Made by a program: the position numbers and the translations under genes | Shown: piece after piece, positions 20,990-33,100 of the stretch | How positions within the stretch are numbered: the first letter of the stretch is position 1 | How the letters are laid out: each line of letters starts with the position of its first letter | Assembly: GCA_033977485.1 (NCBI GenBank) | Contig: CM066990.1 | Span: 12,986,001-13,050,000 of the forward strand | From: Hydrangea macrophylla | Lineage: Eukaryota > Streptophyta > Magnoliopsida > Cornales > Hydrangeaceae | DNA: 64,000 nucleotides | Direction of reading: 5' to 3' | The notes under the pieces: generated by a model | The model's input: the letters and a program-made list of their open reading frames with translations, nothing else | Told to the model about the DNA's origin: nothing | The model's database searches: none

Positions 20990-23900
20990 AGAAGAGAAGG
21001 CATCAAATTTCTAGAGAGAAGGCAGACTTTCTCTCTCTATAAGAACCTCCTCCACAAATAAATACTCGTTCGTGCTTAATCAAAGGACAATCACCTTAGT
21101 GCCTTTGACACCGAGGCAAGTTTATGAAGATCAAGTGAGGTTGCAAAGGGAGAGTGATCAAAAGAAAGAGAGTGAACAAAAGAAAAGGAGTGAGAAAAAT
21201 GAGAGAGAAAAAGAAAAGAAAAATGCAGCCATTGAGGGAAAATTAGAGGGAAACCAAAAAAAGAATTTTTATGCAAAAGCGAGTGAGATCAAACGAGCGT
21301 TGTTTTCAAATCAGCCTATGATTGTACTTTTGTACAAAGAGGCATTTTTAAACACTAACCAAATTGACTCATCTTTGCCTAGTTCTGTTGTTTCTCTTTT
21401 GCAAGAGTTTGGTGATATCTTTCCCGAGGAGGTTCCACATGGTTTACCCCCTATTCGAGGGATTGAACATCAAATTGATTTCGTGCCCGGTGCTACCATT
21501 CCAAACTGACCAGCCTATAGAAGCAATCCTGAGGAGACAAAGGAGCTACAAAAGCAGGTTAGTGAGTTGATGGAAAAGGGGTACGTAAGAGAAAGTATGA
21601 GTCCATGCGCCGTTCCGGTGATTTTGGTTCCTAAGAAGGATGGGACGTGGAGAATGTGCGTTGATTGCCGAGCCGTCAACAACATAACGGTAAAGTATCG
21701 ACACCCTATTCCTCGCTTAGATGATATGTTAGATGAGTTGCATGGTTCTTGTATATTTTCTAAGATTGATTTGAAAAGTGGGTATCATCAAATTAGAATG
21801 AAAGAAGGTGATGAATGGAAAACTGCATTTAAAACAAAATATGGTTTGTATGAATGGTTAGTTATGCCTTTTGGATTAACTAATGCTCCTAGTACTTTTA
21901 TGAGATTGATGAACCATGTTTTGCGTGCTTTCTTTGGAAAATTTGTAGTTGTTTATTTTGATGATATCCTGATTTATAGCAAAAACTTGGAAGAGCATTT
22001 GAAGCATTTAAAACTTGTGTTAGATGTGCTTAGAAATGAAAAGTTGTTTGCTAACCTAAAGAAGTGCACTTTTTGCACCGATAAGCTTGTGTTTCTTGGT
22101 TTTGTTGTGTGTGCACAAGGAATACAGCTTGATGAAGAAAAGATTCGTGCTATCCAAGAATGGCCAAGCCCATCTAGTGTAAGTAATGTGCGAAGTTTTC
22201 ATGGACTTGCTAGTTTTTACAGGAGGTTCGTGAAAGACTTCAGTAATATAGCTGCACCGATAACCGAAGTCATCAAGAAAAATGTTGGGTTCAAATGGGG
22301 GGAAGAGCAAGAGAAGGCATTTCAATTACTCAAGGAGAAGTTAACTCATGCACCTTTACTTGCTTTACCTAACTTTACAAAAACTTTTGAAATTGAATGT
22401 GATGCTTCAGGTTTAGGTATTGGCGCCGTGCTTATGCAAGAAGGAAGACCGATTGCATACTTTAGTGAGAAGTTAAGTGGGGCTGCCTTAAACTATCCCA
22501 CGTATGACAAAGAGATGTATGCATTGGTTCGAGCTTTGGAGACATGGCAGCATTACTTGTGGCCTAAAGAGTTCGTGATTCACACCGATCATGAGTCTTT
22601 AAAGCACCTTAAAGTCCAACACAAGCTGAACAAGAGGCATGCACGATGGGTTGAATTCATTGAGATGTTTCCATACGTCATTCGATATAAACAAGGTAAG
22701 GAGAACATCGTTGCCGATGCACTTTCTCGAAGGTACATTCTAATCTCTACTCTTGATGCTAAGATTCTTGGTTTTGAGCATATTAAGGAATTGTATCCTT
22801 TAGATCTCGATTTTAGTGAAGAATTTGAATCTTGTGAAAAAACAGCCCATAATAAATTCTATAGGCATGAGGGGTTTTTATTTCGAGAAAATAAATTGGG
22901 CATTCCAACTTGTTCAGTGAGAGAGTTGCTTGTGCGAGAGTCACATGGGGGAGGGTTAATGGGACATTTTGGGGTAGTAAAAACATTAGCCGTTTTACAA
23001 GAACACTTCTATTGGCCACACATGAAACAAGATGTTGAGAGAATTTGTGGTAGATGTGTCATATGTAGGCGAGCGAAATCTAGAGTACAACCCCATGGCT
23101 TATACACACCTCTTCCAATTCCTAGTGAACCATGGATTGATATTTCAATGGATTTTGTGTTAGGTTTACCTAGGACTAAACACGGTCGAGACTCAATTTT
23201 TGTGGTTGTGGATAGATTTTCCAAGATGGCACATTTTATTCCATGTCACAAAACTGATGATGCTTCACATGTTGCTAATTTGTTTTTTAAGGAGATTGTG
23301 AGATTACATGGTATGCCTAGAACCATTGTTTCGGATAGAGATGCTAAATTCTTGAGTTACTTTTGGAAGACCTTGTGGTGTAAGTTGGGGACTAAGTTAT
23401 TATTTTCTACTACTTGTCATCCACAAACTGATGGTCAAACTGAAGTTGTAAATAGGACTTTATCTACTTTGTTAAGGGCTATTATTAAAAAGAACATCAA
23501 AACATGGGAAGAATGTTTACCACATGTTGAGTTTGCTTATAATCGTACTATCCATTCTGCTACTAAATTTTCACCCTTTGAAATTGTGTATGGTTTTAAT
23601 CCTTTAACTCCTTTGGATTTATCTCCTTTACCTGTGACTGAGCGTGTTAATTTAGATGGGAAAAAGAAAGCAGATTTTGTTAAGCAGATTCATGAGAAAG
23701 CAAGGCTCAATATTGAGCGAAGAACGGAGCAATATGCAACGCAAGCTAACAAAGGGCGACGCAATATCATCTTTGAACCCGGAGATTGGGTTTGGGTACA
23801 CATGCGAAAAGAAAGATTTCCAGCACAAAGGCTTTCTAAATTGCTTCCCCGAGGCGATGGTCCTTTTCAAGTTCTTGAGCGCATCAATGACAATGCCTAC

Positions 23901-24000
23901 AAGCTAGAGTTGCCTGGTGAGTATAATGTTAGTACTACTTTTAATGTTGCTGATTTATCTCCTTTTGATGTAGGTGATGATTTGAGGACAAATCCTTTTC

Positions 24001-24013
24001 AAGAGGAGGGGAA
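24001..24013 (+). promoter_or_regulatory. Gypsy-1 polypurine tract, inside the coding frame
   Basis: AAGAGGAGGGGAA directly abuts the 3' LTR and is read as part of pol (QEEGN). It primes plus-strand DNA synthesis in this class of element. Confidence 0.9.
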
Positions 24014-24648
24014 TGATGAGAACATGGCGGCTAGCACAAGGTGGAATGCGGATCCGAACCACGTACCAATTGGTCCGGTTACAAGGGCGCGAGCAAAGCG
24101 GTTCAAGGACAATCTCAATGGGTTGGTTCAACAAATTTGGTTTGAAACTAATCTGAGTGGCCCAAAGGAGGATACTAGTGATCCACAAGGCTGGGTGTCC
24201 ATGATTCAAGCTCTAGAATAAATTATAGGCTTGCATGCCAACTTAGGGATTTTTTATATTCATTAGTTTCCTTTTATTTTAGTTTTGGGGTGAATTATAT
24301 TGGACCATAATATTTCGTAGGCTTAAAAGGGCCCAACTTTAAGCCTCAGCTATTTAAACAGTTTTAGGGTTTGTAATATTCATTTTTGATCATTAATAAT
24401 ATTGTGAGAGTTTTCTCTTTGGTTCTTTGAAGAACTATTCGAACTTATCAGATTTACTCTGTGGCGTTCATACCTGGACTTATCAATCGAGTTTTCCATC
24501 CTTGATTGTGGCGTCTTCGTCCTTTTATACCAAGGTTCGCATCTGTTATAGGTGTTGGGTCGCGGTTTCCATTGAATCTGACAGTAGAACGGTCCGAGAC
24601 ATTAATCGTGTTACGGGTTTTGTCACATTATTGGCAGGGTTCGTATCA
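24014..24648 (+). repeat. Gypsy-1 3' LTR
   Basis: This 635-bp LTR starts TGATGAGAAC and ends GTATCA, followed by TTAAA, the copy of the target site. The pol stop is at 24219-24221, so about 208 nt of the LTR are coding. The remainder matches the 5' LTR with a handful of transitions. Confidence 0.95.
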
Positions 24649-25642
24649 TTAAACATGCTCTCAAAGAGTTTGGCAAGAACTCTATTGGCCAGGAGAGGTT
24701 AAATGCTAATAAGGCTAGAGAAGCCTTAAAAGTCGTCCAATCTTCTCTTCTTCAAGATCCTAATAATGTTGTTTTAATCGAAGAACACAAAAAATGCTTA
24801 CAAATTTTTCATGAAAATATCTGGATTGAGGAGGAAATTTTAAAACAAAAATCTAGGTTACAATGGTTAGAGGCTGGGGATAAAAACACCAGATATTTTC
24901 ACATGTCTATTAAAGCTAGAAGGAACATGAAACATATCTTTATTCTTGAAAAACCTGATGGTAATTTTACTACTAATTGTGAGGAAGCTAAAGCTGAAGC
25001 CATTAGGTATTTTAAGTCTCTGCTTGGTACCCCCTCAAATAATGCTTATCCTGGTAAAGAAGCTCTTAGAAACTTTGTTCACAAAAGGGTTCCTATGGAC
25101 ATCATGGCAGAGTTGGATAGCATTCCTACGGATAACGAAATTAAAGATACCTTTTTTAGAATGCATAGCAATAAAGCCCCTGGGCCTGATGGTTTTAACT
25201 CCTTTTTCTTTAAGGACTCTTGGGCCATTATTGGCCCCTCTATCATTGCGGCCATTAAGGAATTTTTCCAGAATGGTATGTTGCTTAAGGAGTCCAATAC
25301 CACGCTCATTGCCTTGATCCCCAAAATCCCTAATCCTTCTAGGATGAGTGATTTCAGGCCTATTTCTTGCTGCAATTCTGTTTATAAGTGCATATCTAAA
25401 ATCACTGCGAGTAGGCTCCAAATGATCCTCCCTGACGTGGTGGATCATGCTCAATCTGCTTTTGTCAAAGGGAGGAAAATCAGTGATAATATCTTGCTGG
25501 CCCAAGATCTGCTAAAGGACTACCATAAACCTTTGGGTACTCCTAGAGTGGCAGCTAAGGTGGACATTATGAAGGCTTATGATAGTATGAGTTGGGATTT
25601 CATCATTGATATCTTGGATGTTCTTGGTTTTCCCCCCAACTT

Positions 25643-26430
25643 CTCTTTGGCATGATAACTGGCTCCCTTGCGGGCCTTTGTTTGAGAATTACACCTCTCG
25701 TATTGCCTATGATGCTGCCATAGCTCCTACTGCTAAAGTGGCGACTATTATTTCTCAACTTGAATGGAATTGGCCTGCCTCTAACTCTATTGGCCTTAAT
25801 GAAGTTCGGGGTATCTTGTCCACTTTTTATCAACCTACTGTTCTACAAGACAAAATTATTTGGACTACTTCTCCTAATGGTAAGTTTAACTTCTCTCATG
25901 TTTGGAACCACCTTAGACCCATCAATCCTGATGTGCCTTGGTACTTGTTTGTTTGGTATTCTGGGTGCACTCCTAGACAGAACTTTATGTTATGGCTAGC
26001 CATCCAGAGTAGGCTAGCAACTCAAGATAGAATTTGTAACTATACTCTTGGGCCTTTAGCATGTGCTTTATGCCTTAGGCAAATGGATTCTCATGATCAC
26101 CTTTTCTTTGAGTGTAATTACTCCAATTTCATTTGGCAGGACTTGATGCTGAGATGTGACCTACTTTGGAATGGCACCCCGTGGGATAGTACCATCACTT
26201 GGATGATCCAGCATTGGAAGGGGAGGACACCTCAGCATATGATACCTAGAATTTGTTTGGGGGTTACAATTTATGGTCTTTGGAGAGAAAGAAACAAAAG
26301 GACCTTTCAGAATTCTTCTACGCCAAAAGAGCACCTTTTGAAGATTTTTGTCTCGCAGATCAATGCTCAAATTAGGATCAAATGGAAAACTCACAACCAT
26401 CTTCAAGCCTTGTTGAATAACTGGGATTAG
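25643..26430 (+). pseudogene. LINE-D ORF2 C-terminal fragment
   Basis: About 260 codons of the ORF2 C-terminus with the zf-RVT-like region (TPRQNFMLWLAIQ, ACALCLRQMDSHDHLFFEC) and the family ending up to LLNNWD. The fragment is open but lacks the endonuclease and RT because of 5' truncation at insertion. The apparent start upstream at 25606 belongs to the host LINE-B in another frame. Confidence 0.88.
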
Positions 26431-26661
26431 TTTGGATTTGCTCCCATCTATTTCCCATTGGCTTTTGCCTTGTTTTATTTGCTTGTTATGGGTTTTTGTC
26501 TTGTCCCATTTTCGTTTGGCCGTTGAGGCTATTTTAGTGGTTTGATTTGCCACATGTCCTTATGCTTTGTGCTTTGTTGTATATCTTGGGGTATGCCCCT
26601 TGTACATGTGTACATCCCCTTTTTTGGAATCTATTTACCGTTTTCCAGAAAAAAAAAAAAA
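25643..26661 (+). mobile_element. LINE-D: 5'-truncated LINE inserted in LINE-B RT
   Basis: About 1 kb, starting inside ORF2 (LWHDNWLPCGPLF) and ending in the family 3' motif (26587-26602) and poly(A). Host RT sequence GFPPN|LKNWIIACVTTP rejoins across it. The duplicated target is only AACTT (25638-25642 and 26662-26666), unusually short for this family, although poly(A) may hide extra bases. It is closely related to LINE-C, which reads LWFDNWLPCGPLFEQYTSR at the same place. Confidence 0.9.
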
Positions 26662-29551
26662 AACTTAAAGAATTGGATCATTGCTTGTGTTACCACTCCC
26701 AGATATTCTATAAATTTTAATGGTGAGTCTGTAGGTTTTTTTGAAGGTGCCAAGGGTCTCAGACATGGTGATCCTATATCTCCCTACCTGTTTGTCCTTG
26801 TTATGGATACCCTTAGTCAATTACTTCATCACAATATAAACTCATTGCCTTTTAATTACCACTGGAAATGTGATAAGCTGTCTATTTCCCATCTTTGTTT
26901 TGCTGATGACTTACTTATCTTTTTTAAGGGAGATGTGGAATCTGCCACCTTGATAAGGCATACCCTCAACGATTTTTACCTTTTTCTGGTCTCCAAGCTA
27001 ATAATGCTAAAAGCTGTCTTTTCTTCTCTAATGTTGATGATGTTATGACTGAGAACATCCTTGCTACTCTCAACTTTGTTAAGGGTAGTCTTCCTGTTAG
27101 ATACCTTGGTGTGCCTTTAATCACTGCCAAACTTCGAAAGCAAGATTGTGAGGACTTAGTTCAAAAAATGTGTGCTAGAGTTTTTTCTTGGAAGTCTAAA
27201 TTTTTGTCTTATGCTGGTAGATCCCAGCTGATTAACTCTGTTTTGTCAGGTATCCAAATTTTTTGGTCCGGTATGTTTGTGCTTCCTAAAGGGGTTCTCA
27301 AACAAGTGGTGCAAATTATGTCTAGATTCCTTTGGGCTGGTAACACTGAAAATAGCCACGGGACTAAAGTTGCTTGGGAAAAAGTATGTAGACCTAAAAA
27401 AGAAGGAGGGTTGGGCTTTAAAGACGTTTTCCTTACAAACACTGTTTTGAACCTTAAACACATTGGAAAATTGTTAGATCCCTCAAGCCACTCTCTTTGG
27501 AAAAACTGGGTTCATATTTACATGTTGAAAAATAAAAGTTTTTGGCAGGTCAAACCCCCATCCCAATGCTCATGGTACTGGAGAAAATTATTAAAACTCA
27601 GACAAGTTGCAAAACCTTTATTAGCTTTTCGAATTGCTAATGGCGAAACTACTTCTCTATGGTTTGATAATTGGCTCCCTTTAGGGCCTCTTTTGGATAA
27701 ATATACTAATAGAATTGTTTATGATGCTGCTCTTCCTATTAATGCTAAAGTTAGTGCCATCATTAGAGGAGGGGAGTGGTATTGGCCTGGTTCTCGTTCA
27801 ATTGAACTTGATGAAGTCAGATCTACTTTATCTTCTTTTTGTAATCCCTCGGATAGTAAGGATACTATTAGATGGCTGGTTACTCAAAATGGAGAATTTA
27901 ATACTTCCCTCATTTGGAACCACCTTAGAGACCACCATCCCATTGTCTTTTGGGCTAACCTGGTTTGGTACCAAGGTGGGACTCCTAGGCAAAAATTTAT
28001 TCTCTGGCTTGCTGTCCAAACTAGACTTTCTACCCATGATAGAATATCTAAATTTACTCCTGGCCCCCTTGCTTGTGTTTTTTGCCATTCTCACTTGGAA
28101 AATCATGATCACTTGTTCTTTTCATGTCCATTTTCCACTTTTATTTGGCAGGATCTTATGGGCAGATGTGGGCTTACATGGAACGGGAATAGATGGAATG
28201 ATACTATACTGTGGATGGCTCAAAACCTTAAAGGAGAGAAGATGCAGCATGTAATCCCAAAAATTTGCCTGGAGGTTGCAGTCTATGGCTTATGGAGAGA
28301 GCGGAACTATAGATCTTTTAAGCATATTTTTTGTCCTAAAGAGATGATTCTTAAGAGATTGATCTACCAGATACATGCTCTTATTAGGATGAAGTGGTAT
28401 TTACATAGACAATTTGATTCTCTGATTAGCAAATGGCACTAATGCCTTGCACCTTTTCAGGGTGGCCAGTTTTGTTTTGTTCTTTCATCTAGGGCCGCCA
28501 TGGTTTCTTTTGTTTTGTGAGTAGCTTTCTTCGCTACAAGTCTTTGATTTGTTTCCTGGCCTTATTGTATATCCTGGGGTATGCCCCTTGTACTTTTGTA
28601 CAGTCCTCTTTTTGGAATCTATTTACCTTTTTTCCGAGAAAAAAAAAAGAATTACTTCCTGGACCTCAAAGTGTCTTTCTTTTGCTGGTAGATTGCAACT
28701 CATTCAAATTATTGGGCGGCCATGTTTATTTTACCTAAGAGTGTTCTTAAAGAGGTTGAGAAATTTATGAGAAGATTCCTTTGGTCCGGAGATATTGAGC
28801 ACTCTTTTGGCTCTAAAGTCTCTTGGACAAATGTTTGTAAACCTAAAAACGAAGGGGGCTTGGGATTGAAGAATTTAGTTCAACTTAATAATGTATTGAA
28901 TTTTAAACATATTTGGGCTTTATTTTCTACGAATCGTATTTCTCTTTGGGCCAACTGGGTCCAAACCTACATGCTTAAAGGGAAGAGCTTTTGGGCAGTC
29001 AAGCCTCCTTCACAATGTTCTTGGTATTGGAGGAAGCTTCTCAAACTCAGACCATTGGTCAGACCAATGCTTAAACATAGAATAGGTAATGGTTGTGGTA
29101 CCTATCTTTGGTATGATAATTGGCACCCTATGGGCCCCATTGTGGAAAGACTTGGCCAGAGAGTTAGCTATGATGCGGCTATCTCCTTGGATGCAAAGGT
29201 GTCTGAGGTTGTGGATGGAGAGGATTGGAATTGGCCGCTTACTAATACTATTGATCTTATTGAAATTAGAGACCAATTAAGGTCCTTGCCCCCCCCTTCG
29301 GAGACACAGGATAAAGTTATTTGGATCCCCTCTCCCAATGGCCAATTCTCCTCGGGTCATACTTGGAATCAGGTCCTAAAGTTCCTTGGTTTAGGCTTAT
29401 TTGGTTTCCAGGTAATGTCCCCCGTCATAGCTTTATTATGTGGTTGGCCATTCTCCAAAGGTTATCCACTCACGATCGTATTTGCTCCTTCACTCCAGGG
29501 CCCTTGGCATGTGTGTTATGTCACAAAGGTATGGAATCTCATGATCATTTG

Positions 29552-30186
29552 TGATACGAACCCCGCCAATAATGTGACGAAACCCGTAACACGATTAATG
29601 TCTCGGACCGTTCTACTGTCAGATTCAATGGAAACCGCGACCCAACACCTATAACAGATGCGAACCTTGGTATAAAAGGACGAAGACGCCACAATCAAGG
29701 ATGGAAAACTCGATTGATAAGTCCAGGTATGAACGCCACAGAGTAAATCTGATAAGTTCGAATAGTTCTTCAAAGAACCAAAGAGAAAACTCTCACAATA
29801 TTATTAATGATCAAAACTGAATATTACAAACCCTCAAACTGTTTAAATAGCTGAGGCTTAAAGTTGGGCCCTTTTAAGCCTACGAAATATTATGGTCCAA
29901 TATAATTCATCCCAAAACTAAAATAAAAGGAAACTAATGAATATAAAATATCCCTAAGTTGGCATGCAAGCCTATAATTTATTCTAGAGCTTGAATCATG
30001 GACACCCAGCCTTGTGGATCACTAGTATCCTCCTTTGGGCCACTCAGATTAGTCTCAACCCAAATTTGTTGAACCAGCCCATTGAGATTGTCCTTGAACC
30101 GCTTTGCTCGCGCCCTTGTAACCGGACCAATTGGCATGTGGTTCGGGTCCGCATTCCACCTTGTGCTAGCCGCCATGTTCTCATCA
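29552..30186 (-). repeat. Gypsy-2 3' LTR
   Basis: 635 bp with TGAT...ATCA ends in sense orientation. The pol stop is at 29979-29981, so the first 208 nt of this LTR are coding. Confidence 0.95.
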
Positions 30187-33100
30187 TTCCCCTCCTCTTG
30201 AAAAGGATTTGTCCTCAAATCATCACCTACATCAAAAGGAGATAAATCAGCAACATTAAAAGTAGTACTAACATTATACTCACCAGGCAACTCTAGCTTG
30301 TAGGCATTGTCATTGATGCGCTCAAGAACTTGAAAAGGACCATCACCTCGGGGAAGCAATTTAGAACGCCTTTGTGCTGGAAATCTTTCTTTTCGCATGT
30401 GTACCCAAACCCAATCTCCAGGTTCAAAGATGATATTGCGTCGCCCTTTGTTAGCTTGCGTTGCATATTGCTCCGTTCTTCGCTCAATATTGAGCCTTGC
30501 TTTCTCATGAATCTGCTTAACAAAATCTGCTTTCTTTTTTCCATCTAAATTAACACGCTCAGTCACAGGTAAAGGAGATAAATCCAAAGGAGTTAAAGGA
30601 TTAAAACCATACACAATTTCAAAGGGTGAAAATTTAGTAGCAGAATGGATAGTACGATTATAAGCAAACTCAACATGTGGTAAACATTCTTCCCATGTTT
30701 TGATGTTCTTTTTAATAATAGCCCTTAACAAAGTAGATAAAGTCCTATTTACTACTTCAGTTTGACCATCAGTTTGTGGATGACAAGTAGTAGAAAATAA
30801 TAACTTAGTCCCCAACTTACACCACAAGGTCTTCCAAAAGTAACTCAAGAATTTAGCATCTCTATCCGAAACAATGGTTCTAGGCATACCATGTAATCTC
30901 ACAATCTCCTTAAAGAACAAATTAGCAACATGTGAAGCATCATCAGTTTTGTGACATGGAATAAAATGTGCCATCTTGGAAAATCTATCCACAACCACAA
31001 AAATTGAGTCTCGACCGTGTTTAGTCCTAGGTAAACCTAACACAAAATCCATTGAAATATCAATCCATGGTTCACTAGGAATTGGAAGAGGTGTGTATAA
31101 GCCATGGGGTTGTACTCTAGATTTCGCTCGCCTACATGTGACACATCTACCACAAATTCTCTCAACATCTTGTTTCATGCGTGGCCAATAGAAGTGTTCT
31201 TGTAAAACGGCTAATGTTTTTACTACCCCAAAATGTCCCATTAACCCTCCCCCATGTGACTCTCGCACAAGCAACTCTCTCACTGAACAAGTTGGAATGC
31301 ACAATTTATTTTCTCGAAATAAAAACCCCTCATGCCTATAGAATTTATTATGGGCTATTTTTTCACAAGATTCAAATTCTTCACTAAAATCGAGATCTAA
31401 AGGATACAATTCCTTAATATGCTCAAAACCAAGAATCTTAGCATCAAGAGTAGAGATTAGAATGTACCTTCGAGAAAGTGCATCGGCAACGATGTTCTCC
31501 TTACCTTGTTTATATCGAATGACGTATGGAAACGTCTCAATGAATTCAACCCATCGTGCATGTCTCTTGTTCAGCTTGTGTTGGACTTTAAGGTGCTTTA
31601 AAGACTCATGATCAGTGTGAATCACAAACTCTTTAGGCCACAAGTAATGCTGCCATGTCTCCAAAGCTCGAACCAATGCATACATCTCTTTGTCATACGT
31701 GGGATAGTTTAAGGCAGCCCCACTTAACTTCTCACTAAAGTATGCAATCGGTCTTCCTTCTTGCATAAGCACGGCGCCAATACCTAAACCTGAAGCATCA
31801 CATTCAATTTCAAAAGTTTTTGTAAAGTTAGGTAAAGCAAGTAAAGGTGCATGAGTTAACTTCTCCTTGAGTAATTGAAATGCCTGTTCTTGCTCTTCTC
31901 CCCATTTGAACCCAACATTTTTCTTGATGACTTCGGTTATCGGTGCAGCTATATTACTGAAGTCTTTCACGAACCTCCTGTAAAAACTAGCAAGTCCATG
32001 AAAACTTCGCACATTACTTACACTAGATGGGCTTGGCCATTCTTGGATAGCACGAATCTTTTCTTCATCAACCTGTATTCCTTGTGCACACACAACAAAA
32101 CCAAGAAACACAAGCTTATCGGTGCAAAAAGTGCACTTCTTTAGGTTAGCAAACAACTTTTCATTTCTAAGCACATCTAACACAAGTTTTAAATGCTTCA
32201 AATGCTCTTCCAAGTTTTTGCTATAAATCAGGATATCATCAAAATAAACAACTACAAATTTTCCAATGAAAGCACGCAAAACATGGTTCATCAATCTCAT
32301 AAAAGTACTAGGAGCATTAGTTAATCCAAAAGGCATAACTAACCATTCATACAAACCATATTTTGTTTTAAATGCAGTTTTCCATTCATCACCTTCTTTC
32401 ATTCTAATTTGATGATACCCACTTTTCAAATCAATCTTAGAAAATATACAAGAACCATGCAACTCATCTAACATATCATCTAAGCGAGGAATAGGGTGTC
32501 GATACTTTACCGTTATGTTGTTGACGGCTCGGCAATCAACGCACATTCTCCACGTCCCATCCTTCTTAGGAACCAAAATCACCGGAACGGCGCATGGACT
32601 CATACTTTCTCTTACGTACCCCTTTTCCATCAACTCACTAACCTGCTTTTGTAGCTCCTTTGTCTCCTCAGGATTGCTTCTATAGGCTGGTCGGTTTGGA
32701 ATGGTAGCACCGGGCACGAAATCAATTTGATGTTCAATCCCTCGAATAGGGGGTAAACCATGTGGAACCTCCTCGGGAAAGATATCACCAAACTCCTGCA
32801 AAAGAGAAACAACAGAACTAGGCAAAGATGAGTCAATTTGGTTAGTGTTTAAAAATGCCTCTTTGTACAAAAGTACAATCATAGGCTGATTTGAAAACAA
32901 CGCTCGTTTGATCTCACTCGCTTTTGCATAAAAATTCTTTTTTTGGTTTCCCTCTAATTTTCCCTCAATGGCTGCATTTTTCTTTTCTTTTTCTCTCTCA
33001 TTTTTCTCACTCCTTTTCTTTTGTTCACTCTCTTTCTTTTGATCACTCTCCCTTTGCAACCTCACTTGATCTTCATAAACTTGCTTCAGTGTCAAAGGCA

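Larger units (their letters stand above)
14411..21052 (-). mobile_element. LINE-C: full-length L1-type LINE with both ORFs open
   Basis: The 15-bp TSD CACAAATAAATACTC (14396-14410 and 21053-21067) brackets a 6642-bp minus-strand LINE inside Gypsy-1 pol. The poly(A) appears as 23 T at 14411-14433. The 5' leader is short (20990-21052) and C/T-rich in sense. ORF1 and ORF2 are uninterrupted and overlap by one base. The TSD is perfect and it sits in the innermost position of the stack, so it is one of the youngest insertions. It is the best candidate in the window for a recently active LINE. Confidence 0.97.
12789..24221 (+). pseudogene. Gypsy-1 gag-pol polyprotein, one nonsense codon, split by LINE-C
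   Basis: Pieces 12789-14410 and 21068-24221 rejoin in frame and give 1591 codons, four more than Gypsy-2 because of a 12-nt duplication (PSQN repeated) after the gag domain. The order is gag, CCHC knuckle, aspartic protease, RT (FDD), RNase H, integrase and C-terminal tail. Lesions are CGA to TGA at 21507-21509 just before the RT, and the second Cys of the zinc knuckle changed to Tyr (CFKYQGRGH versus CFKCQGRGH in Gypsy-2). Both are consistent with deamination-type C-to-T or G-to-A changes. The last 68 codons lie within the 3' LTR. The start was chosen as the ATG of [10 protein letters not shown], shared by both copies. The longer upstream frame is probably leader. Confidence 0.93.
11310..24648 (+). 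mobile_element. Gypsy-1: Ty3/gypsy (CRM-like chromovirus), split by LINE-C
   Basis: Two LTRs of about 635 bp, both starting TGATGAGAAC and ending GTATCA, bracket a 6.7-kb element (11310-14410 plus 21068-24648). The TSD is TTAAA (11305-11309 and 24649-24653). The primer-binding site matches initiator tRNA-Met. The PPT AAGAGGAGGGGAA lies directly before the 3' LTR. I count about seven substitutions and one indel between the LTRs, mostly transitions, so it is fairly young. Pol has one nonsense codon. LINE-C sits within pol (TSD CACAAATAAATACTC). Confidence 0.95.
10449..28442 (+). pseudogene. LINE-B ORF2 (endonuclease-RT), split by two insertions, one frameshift
   Basis: The pieces 10449-11309, 24654-25642 and 26667-28442 rejoin in frame across both TSDs. 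The total is 3626 nt, one short of the 3627 nt of intact LINE-C ORF2. The missing base fits the single frameshift I see near 26975-26985, after the HTLNDFYL segment and before GLQANN. Endonuclease motifs are WNIRGLNQP, IETK, LGDFN and SDHSP. RT motifs are FRPISCC, AYDSMSW and FADD (about 26902-26913). One RT motif reads LRHGDPISPY where other copies have LRQGDP. The C-terminal region has ACVFCHSHLENHDHLFF. So this ORF2 was essentially intact when Gypsy-1 landed in it. Confidence 0.88.
7670..28647 (+). mobile_element. LINE-B: L1-type LINE inserted in LINE-1 ORF2
   Basis: The 16-bp TSD AGAATTACTTCCTGGA (7654-7669 and 28648-28663) brackets a LINE of about 6.6 kb made of 7670-11309, 24654-25642 and 26667-28647. 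It has a leader of about 170 nt, ORF1 from 7842, ORF2 from 10449, and a 3' motif at 28574-28590 followed by poly(A). It was later hit by Gypsy-1 (TSD TTAAA, 11305-11309 and 24649-24653) and the truncated LINE-D (short TSD AACTT, 25638-25642 and 26662-26666). Confidence 0.93.
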
